Position numbers and translations under genes: made by a program
NCBI RefSeq assembly: GCF_001038425.2
Contig: NZ_LDPV02000049.1
Location: forward strand, 1-64,000
Direction: 5' to 3'
DNA length: 64,000 bases
Origin: Ornithinibacillus contaminans
GTDB taxonomy: Bacteria; Bacillota; Bacilli; Bacillales; Amphibacillaceae
Shown: piece after piece, positions 45,968 through 55,033 of the stretch
Numbering within the stretch: the stretch's first letter is position 1
How the letters are laid out: each line of letters starts with the position of its first letter
The notes under the pieces: generated by a model
Told to the model about the DNA's origin: nothing
What the model saw: only the letters and a program-made list of their open reading frames with translations
The model's database searches: none

Positions 45968-46813
45968 TTAAGCGGCTTTAGCTCTAAATTCTATAGGGCT
46001 AAGGCCGTTTAATTTTTCTTGGTATCTTTCGTAATTATAAAAGTAAATGTATTCATTAATTGCTCTTGATAATTCCTCAAATGTCTCATATTTATGTAGA
46101 TAATACTTTTCACATTTCAGCGTTCCCCAAAAAGATTCCATTGGTCCATTATCAATGCATTTTCCTACTCGAGACATGCTATGAGTCATCTCTGCTTTAT
46201 CTATCCTGCGTTTAAAACCGTGTGAAGTATACTGAAATCCTCTGTCGCTATGGATCAACGGATGGTCTTCTCCATTTATAATTGCTGTTGCCAGGTCCAT
46301 TGTTTTAAAGACAAGTCGGTTATTATTTCGATGCCCCAAAACATAGCTTACGATGGATCCATCATACAAATCACGAATAGCGCTTAAATATGCTTTCTTG
46401 GAAGTACCATACTTAAACTCCGTCACATCCGTTACCCATTTCTCATTGGGTTTCTCTGCTTTGAAATTACGATTTAAGATATTCTCCGCAACATGTTGTG
46501 GGATAGAACGTTTATAATGCTTCTTCTTTTTACGAATGACCGATTGAAAACCGACGATATTCATCAATCTATATATTCTTTTGCGATTAAGTTTCTGTTT
46601 AAACTTCTTTTTAAATATACGATCCATAGCTAACTTCATTCGTCGATAACCATAAATACCTTCTACTTTTTCATGAAGAGTAACCATCTCTTTAATAATT
46701 TCTTTATTTTGAAGTTCTCGTTTAGATGGTATACGCTTTAGCCATTTATAGTAAGCAGATCTTACAATCCCTGCAATTTCACAAAGTAGGGAAATCGATA
46801 GATTTTCCTCCAC
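45968..46813 (-). CDS. IS3-family transposase OrfB (integrase domain)
   Basis: This reading frame of 281 residues contains an HTH_21 region and the rve integrase core with the DDE triad: D in NEKWVTDVTEF, D in LIHSDRGFQYTS, and E in GPMESFWGTLKCE. Its frame is open upstream through to the end of orfA in the -1 frame (KINQVRFEDKYIAIQEL). It is therefore probably made as an OrfAB fusion by ribosomal frameshifting at the CGAAAATAA stretch that ends orfA. The GTG at 46813 is only the first standard start within it. Confidence 0.9.
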   Translation of the reverse strand: MEENLSISLLCEIAGIVRSAYYKWLKRIPSKRELQNKEIIKEMVTLHEKVEGIYGYRRMKLAMDRIFKKKFKQKLNRKRIYRLMNIVGFQSVIRKKKKHYKRSIPQHVAENILNRNFKAEKPNEKWVTDVTEFKYGTSKKAYLSAIRDLYDGSIVSYVLGHRNNNRLVFKTMDLATAIINGEDHPLIHSDRGFQYTSHGFKRRIDKAEMTHSMSRVGKCIDNGPMESFWGTLKCEKYYLHKYETFEELSRAINEYIYFYNYERYQEKLNGLSPIEFRAKAA

Positions 46814-46860
46814 ATGAAGTTCTTGTATAGCGATGTATTTATCTTCAAACCTTACTTGGT

Positions 46861-47541
46861 TTATTTTCGCCTCCTTTCGATCTCCTCTAACTTTTTTAGA
46901 AATGCGTTCTCAGCCCTTAAACGTTCATTTTCAAATGCTAATCGCTTCATTTCGAGTTTCATTTCTTCTTCTGGAGACAGTTCAAATTCACTTTTGGTTC
47001 TTCCACGGTTATCCTTTAAAGCTTCTGCCCCTTTTGTTTCATACTTCTTTACCCATTGATAAACCTGTTGGTAGGATACCCTATATTTTTCTGCAGTTCC
47101 TTGATAATCTTTTCTGTTCTCCAAACAGTAAATAGCTATCTCAATTTTTTCTTCCCAAGTGGTTTTTCTTCCATTAGTCATAGATCGTGTTCTCCCTTTT
47201 CCCGTATCTTTTAATTCTCTATGACTATTATACTTATTTACCCACCTAATGAGCACGGAATGACTCGAAATATGGTACTTTCGGACAACTTCTTTATAGG
47301 AATAATCTCCTGACAAATAATCAAGTACAGCTGCTTCTTTTAATTGCTTAGAATACTTCTTCCACGTTTTTGAATTCTCTAGTCCATTTATTCCTTCTGT
47401 CTCAAATCTCTCAACCCAACTTCTAAGAGTCGTTTTATTAATATGATATTTTAAACATAATTCCTGCAGTGTATAATCTTCATTTTTATAAGCTGTTATT
47501 ACTTCATATTTAAATTCACTAGAATGAATTTTATAGGACAA
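46861..47541 (-). CDS. IS3-family transposase OrfA (DNA-binding)
   Basis: This 226-residue protein has three helix-turn-helix-like segments (YTLQELCLKYHINKTTLRSWV, YSYKEVVRKYHISSHSVLIRWV, YQGTAEKYRVSYQQVYQWV) and a C-terminal leucine-zipper-like helix (MKLEMKRLAFENERLRAENAFLKKLEE). This is typical of the IS150 group, whose OrfA is longer than in other IS3 groups. It binds the IS ends and regulates transposition. The ATG lies about 65 bp inside the right end. Confidence 0.9.
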   Translation of the reverse strand: MSYKIHSSEFKYEVITAYKNEDYTLQELCLKYHINKTTLRSWVERFETEGINGLENSKTWKKYSKQLKEAAVLDYLSGDYSYKEVVRKYHISSHSVLIRWVNKYNSHRELKDTGKGRTRSMTNGRKTTWEEKIEIAIYCLENRKDYQGTAEKYRVSYQQVYQWVKKYETKGAEALKDNRGRTKSEFELSPEEEMKLEMKRLAFENERLRAENAFLKKLEEIERRRK

Positions 47542-47613
47542 AAAAACTCCCCCTAAGGCAAAACAGATTTTTGTTTTTTAATCTGTCTACCTTAAGGGGA
47601 GCATATCAATATA

Positions 47614-47627
47614 TAGGAGTCTTTTTT
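47614..47627 (+). terminator. cshA: Right arm of the cshA terminator, split by an IS
   Basis: TAGGAGTCTTTTTT with its T run is the displaced 3' half of the hairpin whose 5' half is at 45904-45916. On the - strand it lies just downstream of the rhomboid gene, whose stop is at 47647, so the original hairpin would have been convergent for both genes. Confidence 0.8.
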
Positions 47628-47646
47628 GTTGTATTATTCTTAAGCT

Positions 47647-48408
47647 TTATAGTAGATAGCCTACTAATCCGAATATCACTAAAGCCGCTAGGATAATCCA
47701 GAGCCAATTAAACGTTCCTTTTACCGAAAAGCGCTTTTTCTTCCAGCGATTTGGATCGAATTGTATTTCTTGGTCATCTACATCGTGACGATAGCGCCAT
47801 GGATGATAGGGTCGTACCTTGGTCAATACTAGTGGTGCAAGAATGAATCCGACGATAAATCCTAAGACATGGGCGTATTGGTTGATTCCGGGACGGATAA
47901 ATGTCATGATCATCCCAATAATAAAAATGACCATAATAATTTGTGCGTTTTGAGAATCAATTAATTGTTTGCGAAAGGCCACCATAAAGACGTAAATCCC
48001 GAGTAACCCAAATATCGCACCAGATGCACCGACATGGGAAAACATAAAGGAAGGATTTAGGAAAAAGGTGATTACATTGGCAAGTGTCCCTGCGCCAAGA
48101 TAGGCAATTGTAAATTTCCATTTTCCTAACATCTGCTCCAAGGCAGGACCAAAAAGCACCAGTGAAAAGGAATTAAATAGCATATGTGTTAGTCCACCAT
48201 GAAGAAAAATCGGGGTTATAAACCGCCAATATTCACCTTGATAAATCCAGTAATGGCTTCCGGTTCCGAGATTATATAGCTGTTCCATAAATGGGATGGG
48301 TAGAAAATCGTGTAAGAGCCAAATGGCAATATGAATAATGACAATCGTAGATACAACCGGATAATAGGTAATAAATTCTTTCACACTTCTTTCATTGCGA
48401 ACAAACAT
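47647..48408 (-). CDS. Rhomboid-family intramembrane serine protease
   Basis: This 253-residue protein has six core membrane segments. The catalytic serine lies in SHVGASGAIFGLLG, the histidine in YAHVLGFIVGF, and the loop motif is LTHMLFNSFSLVLFGPALE. It cleaves membrane proteins within the bilayer. B. subtilis has a rhomboid gene (ydcA) at the same place beside acpS, though shorter. GAGGGGAAG precedes ATG. It is divergent from acpS across a 166-bp gap with presumed promoters. Confidence 0.87.
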   Translation of the reverse strand: MFVRNERSVKEFITYYPVVSTIVIIHIAIWLLHDFLPIPFMEQLYNLGTGSHYWIYQGEYWRFITPIFLHGGLTHMLFNSFSLVLFGPALEQMLGKWKFTIAYLGAGTLANVITFFLNPSFMFSHVGASGAIFGLLGIYVFMVAFRKQLIDSQNAQIIMVIFIIGMIMTFIRPGINQYAHVLGFIVGFILAPLVLTKVRPYHPWRYRHDVDDQEIQFDPNRWKKKRFSVKGTFNWLWIILAALVIFGLVGYLL

Positions 48409-48574
48409 AGCTTCCCCTCTTTCCTAATGACCACATATCCAGCCATCATTTACTTTTTTTATAATGTATAATTGCGGTTATGATAATAGTATGGTCATTA
48501 TTAGATTACTATAATACTATTTTCAATTAAAACGATATGGATAAAAAAACTAAGAACCTGTTAGGAGCATACGA

Positions 48575-48928
48575 ATGATAAAAGGAATTGGTATCGATAT
48601 TATTGAACTAGAACGAATCGAGAAAAGTTTAGAAAATAAACGATTCGTGGAGCGGATTTTAACAGAACGTGAAAGGGAACGGTTTTTAACGATTTCCAGC
48701 CACGCTAGAAAAATAGAATTTGTTGCAGGAAGATTTGCTGCAAAAGAAGCCTTCGCAAAGGCGATGGGTACTGGAATTGGGAAACTGAGCTTCCAGGACA
48801 TCGAAATAGGAAATGATGAAAACGGTGCACCATTTATCACGGTTGCATTGGATGAAGCGATGAATATTTTTGTTTCCATTACTCATAGTAGAGAATATGC
48901 GGTAGCTCAGGTTGTCTTAGAAGGATAA
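48575..48928 (+). CDS. acpS: Holo-acyl-carrier-protein synthase
   Basis: This 117-residue enzyme transfers the phosphopantetheine arm from CoA to acyl carrier protein. The family motifs are [13 protein letters not shown] (metal-binding aspartate) and [21 protein letters not shown], with the C-terminal [16 protein letters not shown]. The length is normal for the AcpS group. TAGGAG precedes ATG. In related genomes the next gene is often the NAD(P)H-hydrate repair enzyme; here a decayed copy seems to follow. Confidence 0.94.
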   Translation: MIKGIGIDIIELERIEKSLENKRFVERILTERERERFLTISSHARKIEFVAGRFAAKEAFAKAMGTGIGKLSFQDIEIGNDENGAPFITVALDEAMNIFVSITHSREYAVAQVVLEG

Positions 48929-48994
48929 TTTCATCACATCTGCATAATTGCATAGGTTGTCTCATATATTTTAGTGCGGGCAGGAGGGAACAAA

Positions 48995-49183
48995 TTGTAC
49001 TATAGCCACCACAAAGAAATGTATGAAATGGACCGGTATACCAGCAGGAAGCATTCGTGTCCAGGCAGCATGAAACGAATCGGACTAAAACAAGGTCGTA
49101 CTAGTTGAAAAGACAGCATAGGCGGAGAGAAGGTAGCCGGTGCAGACCAAAGATAAAAAAGCGTGTGTATTGGCAAGTTAAGA
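48995..49183 (+). pseudogene. Decayed 5' end of an NAD(P)H-hydrate epimerase/dehydratase (nnr, YjeF-type) gene
   Basis: AGGAGGG (48982-48988) lies six bases before TTG 48995, which opens LYYSHHKEMYEMDRYT. NnrE proteins begin with a very similar block (TAxEMxxxDxxT). The following residues CPGSMKRIG can be laid over the family PGxxLMENAG. The frame stops at TGA 49106. Beyond it, in the same frame, KVAGADQR-stop-KSVCIGKL resembles the nucleotide-binding motif GAGNNGGDGFVIxRL, with a second stop at 49154. Neighbour acpS supports this identity. The remaining 750 bases show no clear match. Confidence 0.55.
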
Positions 49184-49936
49184 CTAGATCAACTGGTTAA
49201 CACTATGTGTACATGATTCTAACACTATTGTAATAGCTAGATATTGATTTCATGAATGAATGTTTCTGCCTATGTCTAGTGTTAGGGAGGCCTTCAGGAG
49301 GGAAATGGACGTTTGAGGGCTGTACAAGCAGATGGGTAAAATATTCGTAATAAAAACAACTGAAATAGTTACCCTAGCGTGGTTTTCGGAATAATCCAAG
49401 GACTAGAAGCTTTGCGGGGCCAATTGAACGAAAATTACCTTGCTGATTGGCACGGAAAATGAACGCAATCGTAAATGTAGTTTTTCTAAAAAAATCCCAA
49501 GCTGATAAACACTAGTGGAGAAATTTCTCGAGCTTCTGTACGGAGACCCTGGGAAAAGGTTTTATGCCTTGGGCCTTGGAAGAGAACCATAATACTACTA
49601 AAATCGTACTACGATACTTGCTACCTGTTAAGAAGGCTAGTTGTACTTGAATAACACTTTCTTTTTGACTCATGGGTTATACGAGGATAGTAATTTTCCA
49701 AGTGTGATACGGCGGTGTGAGTTTTGGTGGATGGTCAGGCTGTACATTTCTATTCTTGATGTGATGGTGTTTAGGTTCCCTTTGTGTATAAATCGATTAA
49801 CCCAAATGGAGTAGGCTTTCATTGGGAAATAGGAAAAATCAAGAGCTTTCCTCCCTGCATGCAACTAAGGCTTTTTCCATAATGGCTTGGCAATATGTCA
49901 GGCTTTCTATGAATTTTAGACAAGGGAGATATGTCT
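49184..49936. other. Non-coding remnant between acpS and the ydcC-type gene
   Basis: About 750 bases contain only short frames with stops in all six readings and no credible ribosome-site-plus-gene. The size and place fit the degraded remainder of a roughly 1.5-kb nnr gene that has also lost sequence. A GGGAG site for the next gene is at 49924-49928. I see no riboswitch consensus. The alternative, a large structured RNA, cannot be excluded. Confidence 0.4.
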
Positions 49937-50956
49937 ATGACAAAAAAAACGAGTATATGGATGACTTTCGTAGTAGGCTTACTTTTAGTTTTGGCAGCAT
50001 GTGGTGAGAAATCCCAAGAGGATGTTGTGAAAAAGCTAGGTGAACATGTCGAGGGTCTATCTGGATACAAAACGAACGCAGAAATGACGATGAAAACGGG
50101 ACAAGAAGAGCAGAAGTATACTATCGAAGTATGGCACAAAAAAGCAGATTTCTACCGTGTAGCATTGTCCAGTAATCAAGAAGACAAAGGTGGTCAAATC
50201 ATTCTTAAAAACAAGGAAGGTGTCTTTGTCTTAACACCGGAGCTGAAAAAGAGCTTCAAATTTCAGTCCGAGTGGCCAGATAATAGTAGTCAGCCCTACT
50301 TATATCAATCACTCGTCGAAGATATTGTGAACGATAAGGAAGCGGAATTTACGGTTGATAAAAATTATTATATCTTCAAGACGAAAACCAATTATCAAAG
50401 CAATAACAATTTGCCATATCAGGAAATTTATTTTGATAAGGAAAACTACACACCGGCCTTAGTTAAGGTATTGGACACGGATGAAAATGCAATGGTTGAA
50501 GTCAAATTCACAAGCTTTGAAGTCGATCCGAGCTTTAACGAAAAAGATTTTGAGATTGAACAAAATATGGCAAATGGCCTCCCAGATGATATACCAACCT
50601 CAGGGGATGGGGTTACAGACGATCTAGCTGTCATGGTGCCAGTGAATACGGCTGGTGCAGAGTTAACCGATCGTATCGAGGTTGATTTGGAAAATGGCAA
50701 ACGAATTATTTCTACTTATTCTGGTGAAAAGAACTTTACGCTAGTACAAGAAAAGCGTGATGTCGTCGAAACGTTAACCGCCCCAGTAGAGGTTAGTGGC
50801 GATATTGTTAATCTAGGCTTTGCGGTGGGTGTCCTATCGGAAAATGCAATAGAGTGGGATTATGATGGTATGAACTTCTATTTAGCAAGTGATGAGTTAC
50901 CGAAGGAAGCTTTACTAGAAGTAGCACAATCTGTTCAAGGGCAAGAAGTGAAGTAA
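49937..50956 (+). CDS. ydcC: LolA/YdcC-type outer lipoprotein
   Basis: This 339-residue lipoprotein has lipobox VLAAC, then a LolA-like lipid-binding beta fold (LSGYKTNAEMTMKTGQ, YTIEVWHKKADFYRVAL, GVFVLTPELKKSFKFQSEWP) and a C-terminal DUF4367-like domain (NLGFAVGVLSENAIEWDYDGMNFYLAS). B. subtilis ydcC lies between acpS and alr and is expressed in sporulation. ATG 49937 has GGGAG eight bases before it; the ATG at 49931 is too close. It is followed by a terminator and alr. Confidence 0.8.
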   Translation: MTKKTSIWMTFVVGLLLVLAACGEKSQEDVVKKLGEHVEGLSGYKTNAEMTMKTGQEEQKYTIEVWHKKADFYRVALSSNQEDKGGQIILKNKEGVFVLTPELKKSFKFQSEWPDNSSQPYLYQSLVEDIVNDKEAEFTVDKNYYIFKTKTNYQSNNNLPYQEIYFDKENYTPALVKVLDTDENAMVEVKFTSFEVDPSFNEKDFEIEQNMANGLPDDIPTSGDGVTDDLAVMVPVNTAGAELTDRIEVDLENGKRIISTYSGEKNFTLVQEKRDVVETLTAPVEVSGDIVNLGFAVGVLSENAIEWDYDGMNFYLASDELPKEALLEVAQSVQGQEVK

Positions 50957-50995
50957 CGAGAAGTGACGATCGATGGTTTAGAAATAGAAAATGCT

Positions 50996-51030
50996 AAGCA
51001 GGCTCATGCTAGGAGTCTGCTTTTATTTTT
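50996..51030 (+). terminator. Terminator after the ydcC-type gene
   Basis: AAGCAGGCTC pairs with GAGTCTGCTT (one G-T) across ATGCTAG, followed by TTATTTTTT. Confidence 0.85.
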
Positions 51031-51096
51031 TAGTATCTGGATAAAAGGTAGTATACTATAAGGAGTGAAATGATTATTGGAAAGGGGCTATCTTGA

Positions 51097-52215
51097 ATGG
51101 TAGACATGTTTCGGGATACATGGGCTGAAATAAATCTGAATGCAATTACGTATAATTTGGAGCAAATAAAGGAAAAACTACCCGAAGATAGCGAAATAAT
51201 GGCAGTTGTGAAGGCGAATGCGTATGGACATGGTATTGTGCCCGTTGCGAAGCAAGCATTAGCGTCTGGGGCAACGGCCTTAGCAGTCGCGTTATTAGAG
51301 GAGGCAATGCTACTTCGAAAGGCATCCATCGACGCACCGATTTTAGTGCTAGGATGGGTATCGCCTGCCTATGCATCAGTTGCAGCGGCAAATAATATAA
51401 CACTAACTTTCTTCCAAAGGGAATGGCTAGAACAACTAAGTGGTACAGCAATGGAACGCCCTGTGCAAGTTCATTTGAAGCTTGATACAGGCATGGGGAG
51501 AATTGGTGTAAGAGCGAAAGAAGAATTGATACGTATTTTACGAGAAATAGAAAAGAACAAAAACGTGAAGTTGACAGGTGTGTTTACCCACTATGCGACG
51601 GCAGATGCCGAGGAATTGGATTACTTTTATGAACAATCGAAGCGTTTGGAGGAATTACTATCCGTCTTCTATGAAAATTGGACTGAACCTGTCAGTATGC
51701 ACGTTGCCAACAGTGCAACGTCCATTCGTTTTCCGGAAAAAACGCATAATTTTATTCGGTTTGGCATATCCATGTATGGGTTATATCCTTCTCCTGTGGT
51801 AAGACTAGAAAATAAGATTTCTTTAAAACCTGCATTTTCATTACATAGTAAACTGGCACACGTGAAGAAAATTTCAAAAGGTGAATCAGTTAGCTATGGA
51901 AAGACTTATACAGCAAAGCAGGATGAATGGATTGGGACAATACCAATTGGATATGGGGATGGCTGGAATCGAAAATTACAAGGTTCGAGCGTGTTAGTCG
52001 CTGGCAAGCGTATGCCAATTGTAGGGCGAATTTGCATGGATCAGACGATGATTCGTCTAGACCAGGCATATCCGATTGGAACAAAGGTTACGTTAATTGG
52101 CGAACAAGGTGAGGACCGTATTGAGATGGATGAATTGGCTATGTATTTGGATACGATTAATTACGAGATTCCATGTATGATAAATGATCGTATTCCTAGA
52201 ATTTACCAAGGATAA
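51097..52215 (+). CDS. alr: Alanine racemase
   Basis: This 372-residue fold-type III PLP enzyme converts L-alanine to D-alanine for peptidoglycan. The PLP lysine is K39 in AVVKANAYGHG. Other motifs are LKLDTGMGRIG, FTHYATAD, FIRFGISMYGLYPS, and the catalytic tyrosine in VSYGKTYTAKQ, followed by RICMDQTMIRL. AAAGGGG precedes ATG. It is kept next to the ndoAI-ndoA pair, as in Bacillus. Confidence 0.95.
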   Translation: MVDMFRDTWAEINLNAITYNLEQIKEKLPEDSEIMAVVKANAYGHGIVPVAKQALASGATALAVALLEEAMLLRKASIDAPILVLGWVSPAYASVAAANNITLTFFQREWLEQLSGTAMERPVQVHLKLDTGMGRIGVRAKEELIRILREIEKNKNVKLTGVFTHYATADAEELDYFYEQSKRLEELLSVFYENWTEPVSMHVANSATSIRFPEKTHNFIRFGISMYGLYPSPVVRLENKISLKPAFSLHSKLAHVKKISKGESVSYGKTYTAKQDEWIGTIPIGYGDGWNRKLQGSSVLVAGKRMPIVGRICMDQTMIRLDQAYPIGTKVTLIGEQGEDRIEMDELAMYLDTINYEIPCMINDRIPRIYQG

Positions 52216-52299
52216 ATGGGGAATTTTGGTAAAATAACAGAATTTTTTGTAGTACTGGTCAAATTCCCTACTTTTTTTCGCGAAAATGCTGATAAGCCT

Positions 52300-52328
52300 T
52301 TGCATTTACGGCTATTCAATGATATTAT
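52300..52328 (+). promoter_or_regulatory. Promoter of the ndoAI-ndoA pair
   Basis: TTGCAT, 17 bases, TATTAT lies about 60 bp upstream of the antitoxin start in the 175-bp gap after alr. Confidence 0.5.
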
Positions 52329-52390
52329 TAAGTTTGATTAAAATTGTCTATATGTGACGGTCGTTCAACAGTTGGCGGAGGTGCTTGGTT

Positions 52391-52675
52391 TTGTCAGAGA
52401 GCTTACAAGAAATTATGGTGCGGCTACCGAAAACCCTACTAAATGAGGTGGATGGATTAGTGAAAAAGGAAAATAGAGATCTTAGTGAATTCATAAGTCA
52501 GGCAACAAGAACTTATTTAGAATCAAAAAAAGAAGAATATATTCAAAACTTCTACCAATCCATGCAAAAAGGCTATCAAGAAATGGCAAGAATTAATCTC
52601 ACAATTGCTTCAGAAGCTTTTCAAGCTGAAGAGGAGGCAGAAATTACTCTAGAGCGCTCTGTGATCGGGGTGTAG
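52391..52675 (+). CDS. ndoAI: Antitoxin EndoAI (MazE-type, ribbon-helix-helix)
   Basis: This 94-residue protein has an N-terminal RHH DNA-binding segment (EIMVRLPKTLLNEVDGLVKKENRDLSEFISQATRTYL) and a C-terminal toxin-binding tail (YQEMARINLTIASEAFQAEEEAEITLERSV) that closely resembles B. subtilis EndoAI. It neutralises NdoA and represses the pair. TTG 52391 has GGAGGTG seven bases upstream. The toxin gene starts three bases after its stop. Confidence 0.92.
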   Translation: MSESLQEIMVRLPKTLLNEVDGLVKKENRDLSEFISQATRTYLESKKEEYIQNFYQSMQKGYQEMARINLTIASEAFQAEEEAEITLERSVIGV

Positions 52676-52678
52676 AAT

Positions 52679-53035
52679 TTGATCGTTCAAAGAGGCGAAG
52701 TGTATTTCGCTGACCTATCCCCTGTCGTTGGATCGGAGCAAGGGGGAGTGCGACCTGTATTGATCCTCCAAAATGATATTGGAAATCGATTCAGCCCAAC
52801 CGTAATTGTTGCTGCAATTACCGCTCAAATCCAAAAGGCAAAATTACCTACCCATGTAGAAATTGATGCCAAACGTTATGGATTTGACCGAGATTCTGTT
52901 ATTCTTTTGGAACAGATTCGTACATTGGATAAACAGCGGTTAACAGATAAAATTACGAAATTAGATAACGAAATGATGAAAAAAATAAACCATGCATTAG
53001 AAATTAGTCTAGGACTAAAAGACATGTATGATTAA
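52679..53035 (+). CDS. ndoA: Endoribonuclease toxin NdoA (MazF family)
   Basis: This 118-residue PemK/MazF ribonuclease is nearly collinear with B. subtilis Ndo[46 protein letters not shown], and [18 protein letters not shown]. The Bacillus enzyme cuts single-stranded RNA at UACAU and halts growth. It starts at TTG with GGGGTG upstream and is coupled to the antitoxin. The catalytic arginine and threonine of the family are present. Confidence 0.95.
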   Translation: MIVQRGEVYFADLSPVVGSEQGGVRPVLILQNDIGNRFSPTVIVAAITAQIQKAKLPTHVEIDAKRYGFDRDSVILLEQIRTLDKQRLTDKITKLDNEMMKKINHALEISLGLKDMYD

Positions 53036-53039
53036 TAGG

Positions 53040-53078
53040 AACTCATAGTTTACTTAGCTGTTAACTATGAGTTTTTTA
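53040..53078 (+). terminator. Terminator of ndoAI-ndoA
   Basis: AACTCATAGTT pairs with AACTATGAGTT across a 12-base loop, followed by TTTTATT. The 230 bases from here to rsbR are AT-rich, show no gene, and should hold the rsbR promoter. Confidence 0.85.
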
Positions 53079-53308
53079 TTTGTGTAATTCTATATAAAAT
53101 GAGAATAGTTGAAGCGGGGAAGAAGCACCGGCCAAATAGTTCTTATCATAAAACTAATTTCCCTGCCCAAATAATCCATTAAATATCCGAATCATTCTAA
53201 TAGATATTAAATTAAACCAATTGACGTTTATATGTGTATATAGTTGCAATAAACGGCATAACATGTGACAATATTTATAATATTTTATGTAATCGGGGGT
53301 TGCTCGCG

Positions 53309-54214
53309 ATGAAGCGAAATTTACGGGATATAGCAATTGAGAACAGTGATGAAATAATCCAGGAATGGTTAAAGGAGATTAATTCGTTAAAGGGATTAAA
53401 TTATACAGCGGATATTTCAAAAGAATTATTCGAAAGTAATAATAGTGAATTTGTTGACGTTATTTTCAGTAGTATAAAAGAAAATGGTTCTGCGAAAATT
53501 GTAAAGGACTTCTCAGAAAAAATCATCCATCTAGGTTGGCCGTTAAGTTATATTACGGATGGTCTACAGAAGTTCCGGAGTGTAACCATTAGTACCATAC
53601 TTAGTAAACTTGACCGAGTTGATACCGAATACATAAGTGAAGTATTAAACGATGTTGATTCATGGGTAGAGCCAATCATTCGTCAGCTCGTCAATGAATA
53701 TTCCGTCAGCTGGGAGCATGTGGTATCCTTGCAACGTGTGGCATTACAGGAATTATCTGCACCATTGATTCCGGTTATGGATAACATTACAATTATGCCT
53801 TTAGTAGGGACTATTGACACAGAGCGTGCCAAGTTCATTATGGAAAACCTATTGGAAGGTGTTATGCGGCATAACGCGGAAGTGGTATTAATTGATATTA
53901 CCGGGGTCCCGGTGGTGGATACGATGGTTGCTCATCACTTATTCCAAGCGACAGAAGCAGTCCGCTTATTAGGGGCGAAGTGTATTTTAGTTGGAATACG
54001 ACCAGAAATTGCCCAAACCATCGTGAACTTGGGCATTAATTTTTCGCAGCTTCCAACAAAGAGTTCCTTGAAAAAAGGATTCATATTAGCGTTAGAAATT
54101 ACGAATAAATCAATTGTGGAATTTGATAAAAAAATACAAGGAATGGAAGAATTGTTAGGAACAGGTAAGGGGAGTGAAGTGAGTCATGCGAATACCGATA
54201 TTAAAACTACATAA
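53309..54214 (+). CDS. rsbR: Stressosome scaffold RsbR
   Basis: This 301-residue protein has an N-terminal non-haem globin domain (about 1-135), a linker helix, and a C-terminal STAS domain. The phosphorylation sites T171 (in GTIDTERAK) and T205 (in [12 protein letters not shown]) fall at the same numbers as in B. subtilis RsbRA. With RsbS it forms the stressosome that holds RsbT until stress. ATG 53309 follows GGGGG. The tail is about 27 residues longer than RsbRA, and the gene overlaps rsbS by 29 bp. Confidence 0.93.
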   Translation: MKRNLRDIAIENSDEIIQEWLKEINSLKGLNYTADISKELFESNNSEFVDVIFSSIKENGSAKIVKDFSEKIIHLGWPLSYITDGLQKFRSVTISTILSKLDRVDTEYISEVLNDVDSWVEPIIRQLVNEYSVSWEHVVSLQRVALQELSAPLIPVMDNITIMPLVGTIDTERAKFIMENLLEGVMRHNAEVVLIDITGVPVVDTMVAHHLFQATEAVRLLGAKCILVGIRPEIAQTIVNLGINFSQLPTKSSLKKGFILALEITNKSIVEFDKKIQGMEELLGTGKGSEVSHANTDIKTT

Positions 54215-54542
54215 CTATTTGCTGATTTCCATACAAACAGAATTAGATGACCAAACAGCCATTCAATTTCAGGAGGATTTGCTAAAAGAAATCCATAAGA
54301 CCGAGGCGGTAGGTGTAGTCATTGACTTGACCTCAGTCGATGTTATTGATTCCTTTATTGCCAAGGTGTTAGGAGACGTTGTTGCGATGTCAGACCTAAT
54401 GGGGGCGAAAGTAGTCTTAACTGGTATCCAACCAGCTGTTGCCATGACGCTAATTGAGCTAGGCATTCATATGCAAAATGTGCCAACTGCCTTGGATCTT
54501 GAGCAAGGTTTAATGAAACTCCATCAGGAATTGGGGGAATAG
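54186..54542 (+). CDS. rsbS: Stressosome protein RsbS
   Basis: This 118-residue single STAS-domain protein carries the RsbT-phosphorylated serine S56 in [14 protein letters not shown]. It forms the stressosome core with RsbR and releases RsbT when phosphorylated. It starts inside the end of rsbR after GGGGAGTGAAG. Confidence 0.94.
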   Translation: MRIPILKLHNYLLISIQTELDDQTAIQFQEDLLKEIHKTEAVGVVIDLTSVDVIDSFIAKVLGDVVAMSDLMGAKVVLTGIQPAVAMTLIELGIHMQNVPTALDLEQGLMKLHQELGE

Positions 54543-54545
54543 CCT

Positions 54546-54947
54546 GTGAATTCCCAGTCCTGTGTAACCATTTATAAAGAATGGGATATCGTAGCAGCAC
54601 GTCAAATGGGACGTGAAATTGCAAAAAATATTGGGTTTGGCACAGTGGATCAAGCTCGTATTACAACTGCAATTTCTGAGCTTGCTCGTAATATATACTT
54701 ATATGCTGGTAAAGGAAAGATTAGTTTTGAAATACTTGACTCATTGGATCATAAAGGGATCGTAATTATTGCCCAAGATAATGGGCCTGGCATTAAGGAT
54801 TTAAGCCAAGCGATGGAGGACGGGTTTTCTACATCGGGAGGTTTGGGTGCAGGGTTACCTGGCGTTAGGCGGTTGATGGATGAATTTGATATTGTTTCAG
54901 AAGCGGATAAAGGAACAACAATTAAAACGGTAAAATGGGTTAGGTAA
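54546..54947 (+). CDS. rsbT: Serine/threonine switch kinase RsbT
   Basis: This 133-residue GHKL-type kinase has the N-box ELARNIYLYAGKG, G1 QDNGPGIKDLSQAMEDG, and G2 GGLGAGLPGVRRLMDEF. It phosphorylates RsbR and RsbS and, when free, activates the phosphatase RsbU. It starts at GTG three bases after the rsbS stop. An 86-bp gap precedes rsbU. Confidence 0.95.
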   Translation: MNSQSCVTIYKEWDIVAARQMGREIAKNIGFGTVDQARITTAISELARNIYLYAGKGKISFEILDSLDHKGIVIIAQDNGPGIKDLSQAMEDGFSTSGGLGAGLPGVRRLMDEFDIVSEADKGTTIKTVKWVR

Positions 54948-55033
54948 CAGATTTAGTATCATATGCTTCTTGACTATCATCCTAGTAAGACAATCTGGAA
55001 TTAAAAATTTTCCTATAGAGAATAGGAGAGGCC

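Larger units (their letters stand above)
45923..47608 (-). mobile_element. IS150-type insertion sequence (IS3 family)
   Basis: The element is about 1686 bp. Its ends are imperfect inverted repeats that match at 19 of 26 positions (TGAACTGCCCCCTGTCAAG.. against the reverse of ..GCATATCA, both reaching GTAGACAG). A 3-bp direct repeat ATA flanks it (45920-45922 and 47609-47611). It encodes orfA and orfB with a -1 shift between them, the usual IS3-family layout. Both frames appear intact, so it may still be active. It sits inside the loop of the cshA terminator. Confidence 0.93.

Noticed and set aside
46861-46870. The orfA stop as evidence of a dead transposase
   Set aside because: IS3-family elements make OrfAB by -1 frameshifting at exactly such a junction, and the -1 frame is open across it.
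48929-49936. A large structured RNA such as OLE in the 1-kb gap
   Set aside because: The neighbourhood is wrong for OLE, I see no known RNA consensus, and the NnrE-like peptide with its ribosome site explains the start of the region better.
49670-50139. Reading frames on the - strand between the nnr remnant and the ydcC-type gene
   Set aside because: They are short, lack ribosome sites, and overlap the true lipoprotein gene on the other strand.
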